DNA from: Planctomycetota bacterium | GTDB taxonomy: Bacteria; Planctomycetota; Planctomycetia; Isosphaerales; Isosphaeraceae | DNA: 64,000 bases | NCBI GenBank assembly: GCA_021791715.1 | Contig: JAJYWB010000015.1 | Span: 30,925-94,924, forward strand | Reading direction: 5' to 3' | In this document: piece after piece, positions 62,415-64,000 of the stretch | How positions within the stretch are numbered: position 1 is the first letter of the stretch | How the letters are laid out: every line of letters begins with the position of its first letter | Notes under the pieces: model-generated | Databases searched by the model: none | What the model saw: the letters and a program-made list of their open reading frames with translations, nothing else | What the model was told of the DNA's origin: nothing | Program-made: the position numbers and the translations under genes

Positions 62415-62685
62415 GAACCTCCTGGTGAGCCATCTTGATTTATGTGAATAAATAAAACAATATTATGTTGTTGTATATATTAAGAAATAAATAAATCGCC
62501 TCGCCAAGAGGTTCGCCATCCCATAAAAGATCGCCTTCACGTAAGAGATCGCCCAAGGTTTAAAGACATTAACAATTGTATGGATCACCAGGAGGTTCGC
62601 CCTCCCATAAAAGATTGACATCGTAAAAGTGTTCGCCTTCGCATGAGAGATCTCCTTTCTGAATAATGCGGCAATTCACCGACAA
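62415..62685. other. AT-rich stretch with degenerate satellite fragments
   Basis: This region between the 16-bp array and the right 68-bp repeat is AT-rich (about 62440-62495) and holds two degenerate minus-oriented satellite pieces (about 62510-62560 and 62583-62645). The piece AGGTTCGCCATCCCATAAAA recurs as AGGTTCGCCCTCCCATAAAA. No gene is evident. Confidence 0.55.
62585..62610 (-). repeat. Inverted copy of the 183-bp satellite edge
   Basis: 26 bp (62585-62610) equal the reverse complement of 63823-63848 exactly, the CTCCTGGTGA edge of the third large module. A second, weaker minus-oriented piece lies just upstream. This gives an inverted-repeat pair about 1.2 kb apart. Confidence 0.85.
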
Positions 62686-62753
62686 CCGGGATTTCACCGT
62701 GTCGGCGATTCGTATCTTTGTTCTCAGTGGTTGCTTGTCTATGTTTTGGGGCG
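62686..62753 (+). repeat. 68-bp direct repeat, right copy
   Basis: Partner of 62203-62270, offset 483 bp, with the same phase and no gaps. About 17 substitutions separate them. The following DNA (62754-63044) has a plus-strand frame of about 165 codons that lacks a ribosome binding site and was not accepted. Confidence 0.8.
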
Positions 62754-63044
62754 CTTTGAAAATCCTTTTGAAAATGTCTTGAACCGTTTCTCGGTGGAAG
62801 ACGAGCGAGATCTTCGTTCGAGCCCCTCGTTCGAAGGCGGAATCGATCTCAAATCGCGAGCGAACCGCGAAACTGACGGCGAGCGGGACGCGTCGGGAAG
62901 GCCGTCGCTTACATTGACGAATCTTCCCGACCGCGTCTCAACTCGCTTGATCATACATGCGAATTGTCAAAGATCATCCCGGCCCGATCTCACGGTCGCC
63001 CGGGCTCGTTGCGTTGTTGATCATGATTTCGCTTTAAGCGAACG

Positions 63045-64000
63045 TCATGAATGTGGAATCATCGCGAAGTCGAGCGTTGATGAAAACACGTTTCGCTCGA
63101 AGATTTCGCCTCGGGTGTATTCCTCGAGGCGACGCCGCCTCGTGATCGAATCGAGGAGCGGAGGCGGTTTTGGGATCGGCGAGTCGCGTTTTGACGCGTC
63201 GTGCCGACGCGAACTCGAAATCCTTTGATTTCGCGAACCCTTTTTGATCGGCGAACCAGTTTGGCTCGGCGTAATCGTTTTGCTCGGCGTAATCGTTTTG
63301 CTCGGCGAACCAGTTTTGCTCGGCGTAATCGTTTTGCTCGGCGAACCAGTTTTGCTCGGCGAACCAGTTTTGCTCGGCGTAATCGTTTTGCTCGGCGTAA
63401 TCGTTTTGCTCGGCGTAATCGTTTGGCTCGGCGTAATCGTTTGGCTCGGCGAAGCTGTCTGGGAGGACGAACCTCCTGGTGAGCCGGCTTTTATTTGTTG
63501 ATGTTGACAAACGCCGGCTCGGTCGACGCCTCGCCCTCCCGGAATCGACATTTCGGGGCTATTGTTCTTCAGGGACGGCGAACCGTTCTGGGATGTCGAA
63601 CCGGCTTGTCTTGTCGAACTCTTATGGGATGTCGAACCGGTCTGGGAGGGCGAACCTCCTGGTGAGCCGGCTTTTATTTGTTGGTTTTGACAAACGCCTG
63701 CTCGGTCGGCGCCTCGCCCTCCCGGAATCGACATTTCGGCGCCCGTGATCGTCCGGTTGGGCGAACCCTTCTGTGATGGCGAACCGTTCTGCACGGGCGA
63801 ACCGGTCTGGGAGGGCGAACTCTTATGGGAGGGCGAACCTCCTGGTGAGCCGTCTTTTAATTGTTGATGATGACAAACGCCGGCTCGGTCGACGCCTCGC
63901 TCTCCCGGAATCGACATTTCGGCGCCCGTGATCGTCCGGTTGTCCGAGCCGTTCTGGACGGGCGAACCGTTCTGGGATGTCGAACCGGTCTGGGAGGGCG
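63045..64000 (-). CDS. Possible 3' end of a repetitive protein gene (runs off the window)
   Basis: A minus-strand frame without stops from the window end at 64000 down to the stop at 63045, about 318 codons. It has six-residue repeats (GSPSQT, GSTSHK, GSPVQN type) and three 61-residue modules that begin MSIPGERGVDRAGVC or close variants. Its C-terminal tail is basic (SITRRRRLEEYTRGEIFERN). All repeat lengths (18 and 183 bp) are multiples of three, so an open frame is expected without selection and other frames are open too. No ribosome binding site can be seen because the start lies outside. It may be coding, or a non-coding satellite. Confidence 0.25.
   Translation of the reverse strand, partial: PSQTGSTSQNGSPVQNGSDNRTITGAEMSIPGERGVDRAGVCHHQQLKDGSPGGSPSHKSSPSQTGSPVQNGSPSQKGSPNRTITGAEMSIPGGRGADRAGVCQNQQIKAGSPGGSPSQTGSTSHKSSTRQAGSTSQNGSPSLKNNSPEMSIPGGRGVDRAGVCQHQQIKAGSPGGSSSQTASPSQTITPSQTITPSKTITPSKTITPSKTGSPSKTGSPSKTITPSKTGSPSKTITPSKTITPSQTGSPIKKGSRNQRISSSRRHDASKRDSPIPKPPPLLDSITRRRRLEEYTRGEIFERNVFSSTLDFAMIPHS
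63245..63460. repeat. 18-bp tandem array, 12 units
   Basis: Twelve units of exactly 18 bp, of two alternating types that differ after a shared CTCGGCG: one continues TAATCGT and the other AACCAGT. The types appear in a non-regular order (about three to one). Ends are sharp at 63245 and 63460, where the sequence changes to the module start GGGAGGACGAACCTCCTGG. Not CRISPR-like, since there are no unique spacers. Confidence 0.93.
63461..64000. repeat. 183-bp higher-order tandem repeat (three copies, last truncated)
   Basis: Copies begin at 63461, 63644 and 63827, exactly 183 bp apart, with GGGAGGxCGAACCTCCTGGTGAGCC. Each has a hairpin with GAGCCGGC/GCCGGCTC arms (63476-63518 in copy 1; copies 2 and 3 have one mismatch), then a constant CTCCCGGAATCGACATTTCGG. 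The rest of each copy is made of degenerate 18-bp units with core GGGAGGGCGAACC. The third copy is cut by the window end. Confidence 0.9.

Noticed and set aside
63245..64000. CRISPR array
   Set aside because: Repeats are directly adjacent with no unique spacers, units are 18 bp, and no cas gene is nearby.
1..64000. tRNA or rRNA genes
   Set aside because: I looked for T-loop-like GTTCGAxTC words and cloverleaf context; those found are not flanked by the required stems, so none is reported.

Overview
The window looks like chromosome of a planctomycete, probably of the Isosphaeraceae type. This is inferred from gene content. There is a DUF1592/DUF1585 cytochrome-type protein followed by a DUF1552 protein, a TPR protein ending in two RNA-polymerase-alpha-CTD-like domains next to tgt-yajC-secDF, a fused SecDF, and many large secreted or membrane proteins of planctomycete type. 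Coding DNA is GC-rich with short AT-rich intergenic patches. The sequence is strikingly dense in GATC/CGATCG words in all three codon phases. No rRNA, tRNA, insertion sequence, prophage or CRISPR array was found.

Layout. 0.2-7.3 kb: MFS exporter, secreted esterase, a secreted protein of unknown function, an M48 (Ste24-like) membrane protease with a duplicated 3' end, and a DUF5989 protein. 7.3-11.1 kb (minus): two tandem paralogous membrane-anchored SGNH hydrolases with an ATGA overlap. 11.2-17.1 kb (plus): xseA-xseB, then ispA-dxs with overlapping stop and start, then nadK. 17.2-24.7 kb (minus): an AsmA-like giant protein translationally coupled to a GT39-like membrane glycosyltransferase, an AI-2E/PerM transporter and an unknown membrane protein. 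24.7-32.6 kb (plus): HEAT-like secreted protein, thioesterase, gamma-glutamyltransferase family protein, an ABC-2 exporter whose permease is fused to a CPBP (CAAX-protease-like) domain, and TyrA. 32.7-37.6 kb: purL with a PurS-like N-terminal part, a NYN-domain nuclease-like gene, then purQ.

37.7-46.2 kb: an unknown membrane-anchored repeat protein (minus), a 1.3-kb gene-poor stretch, then the TPR/RpoA-CTD protein, tgt, yajC and secDF. 46.7-49.5 kb: an ABC exporter with extra N-terminal PH-like and zinc-ribbon segments, overlapping a DUF1854 gene. 49.7-54.2 kb (minus): the DUF1592-DUF1552 pair. 54.5-56.3 kb: Mrp/ApbC and an unknown gene with an echoing repeat tail. 56.8-60.1 kb: small lipoprotein, MlaE-like permease, MlaD/MCE protein, and an orphan FlgM with a sigma-28-like element upstream. 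60.5-62.2 kb: secreted protein of unknown function and a Fur-family regulator. 62.2-64.0 kb: a dense satellite-like region with 16-bp, 18-bp and exact 183-bp repeats, and an open repetitive reading frame that runs off the window on the minus strand.

The most unusual signals are local tandem duplications of gene 3' ends placed just behind the gene (M48 gene, 55.6-kb gene), the hierarchical repeat block at the right end, several strong nested RNA structures in intergenic DNA, and the architecture of the 46.7-kb ABC exporter. All functional calls come from reading motifs; no database search was possible.
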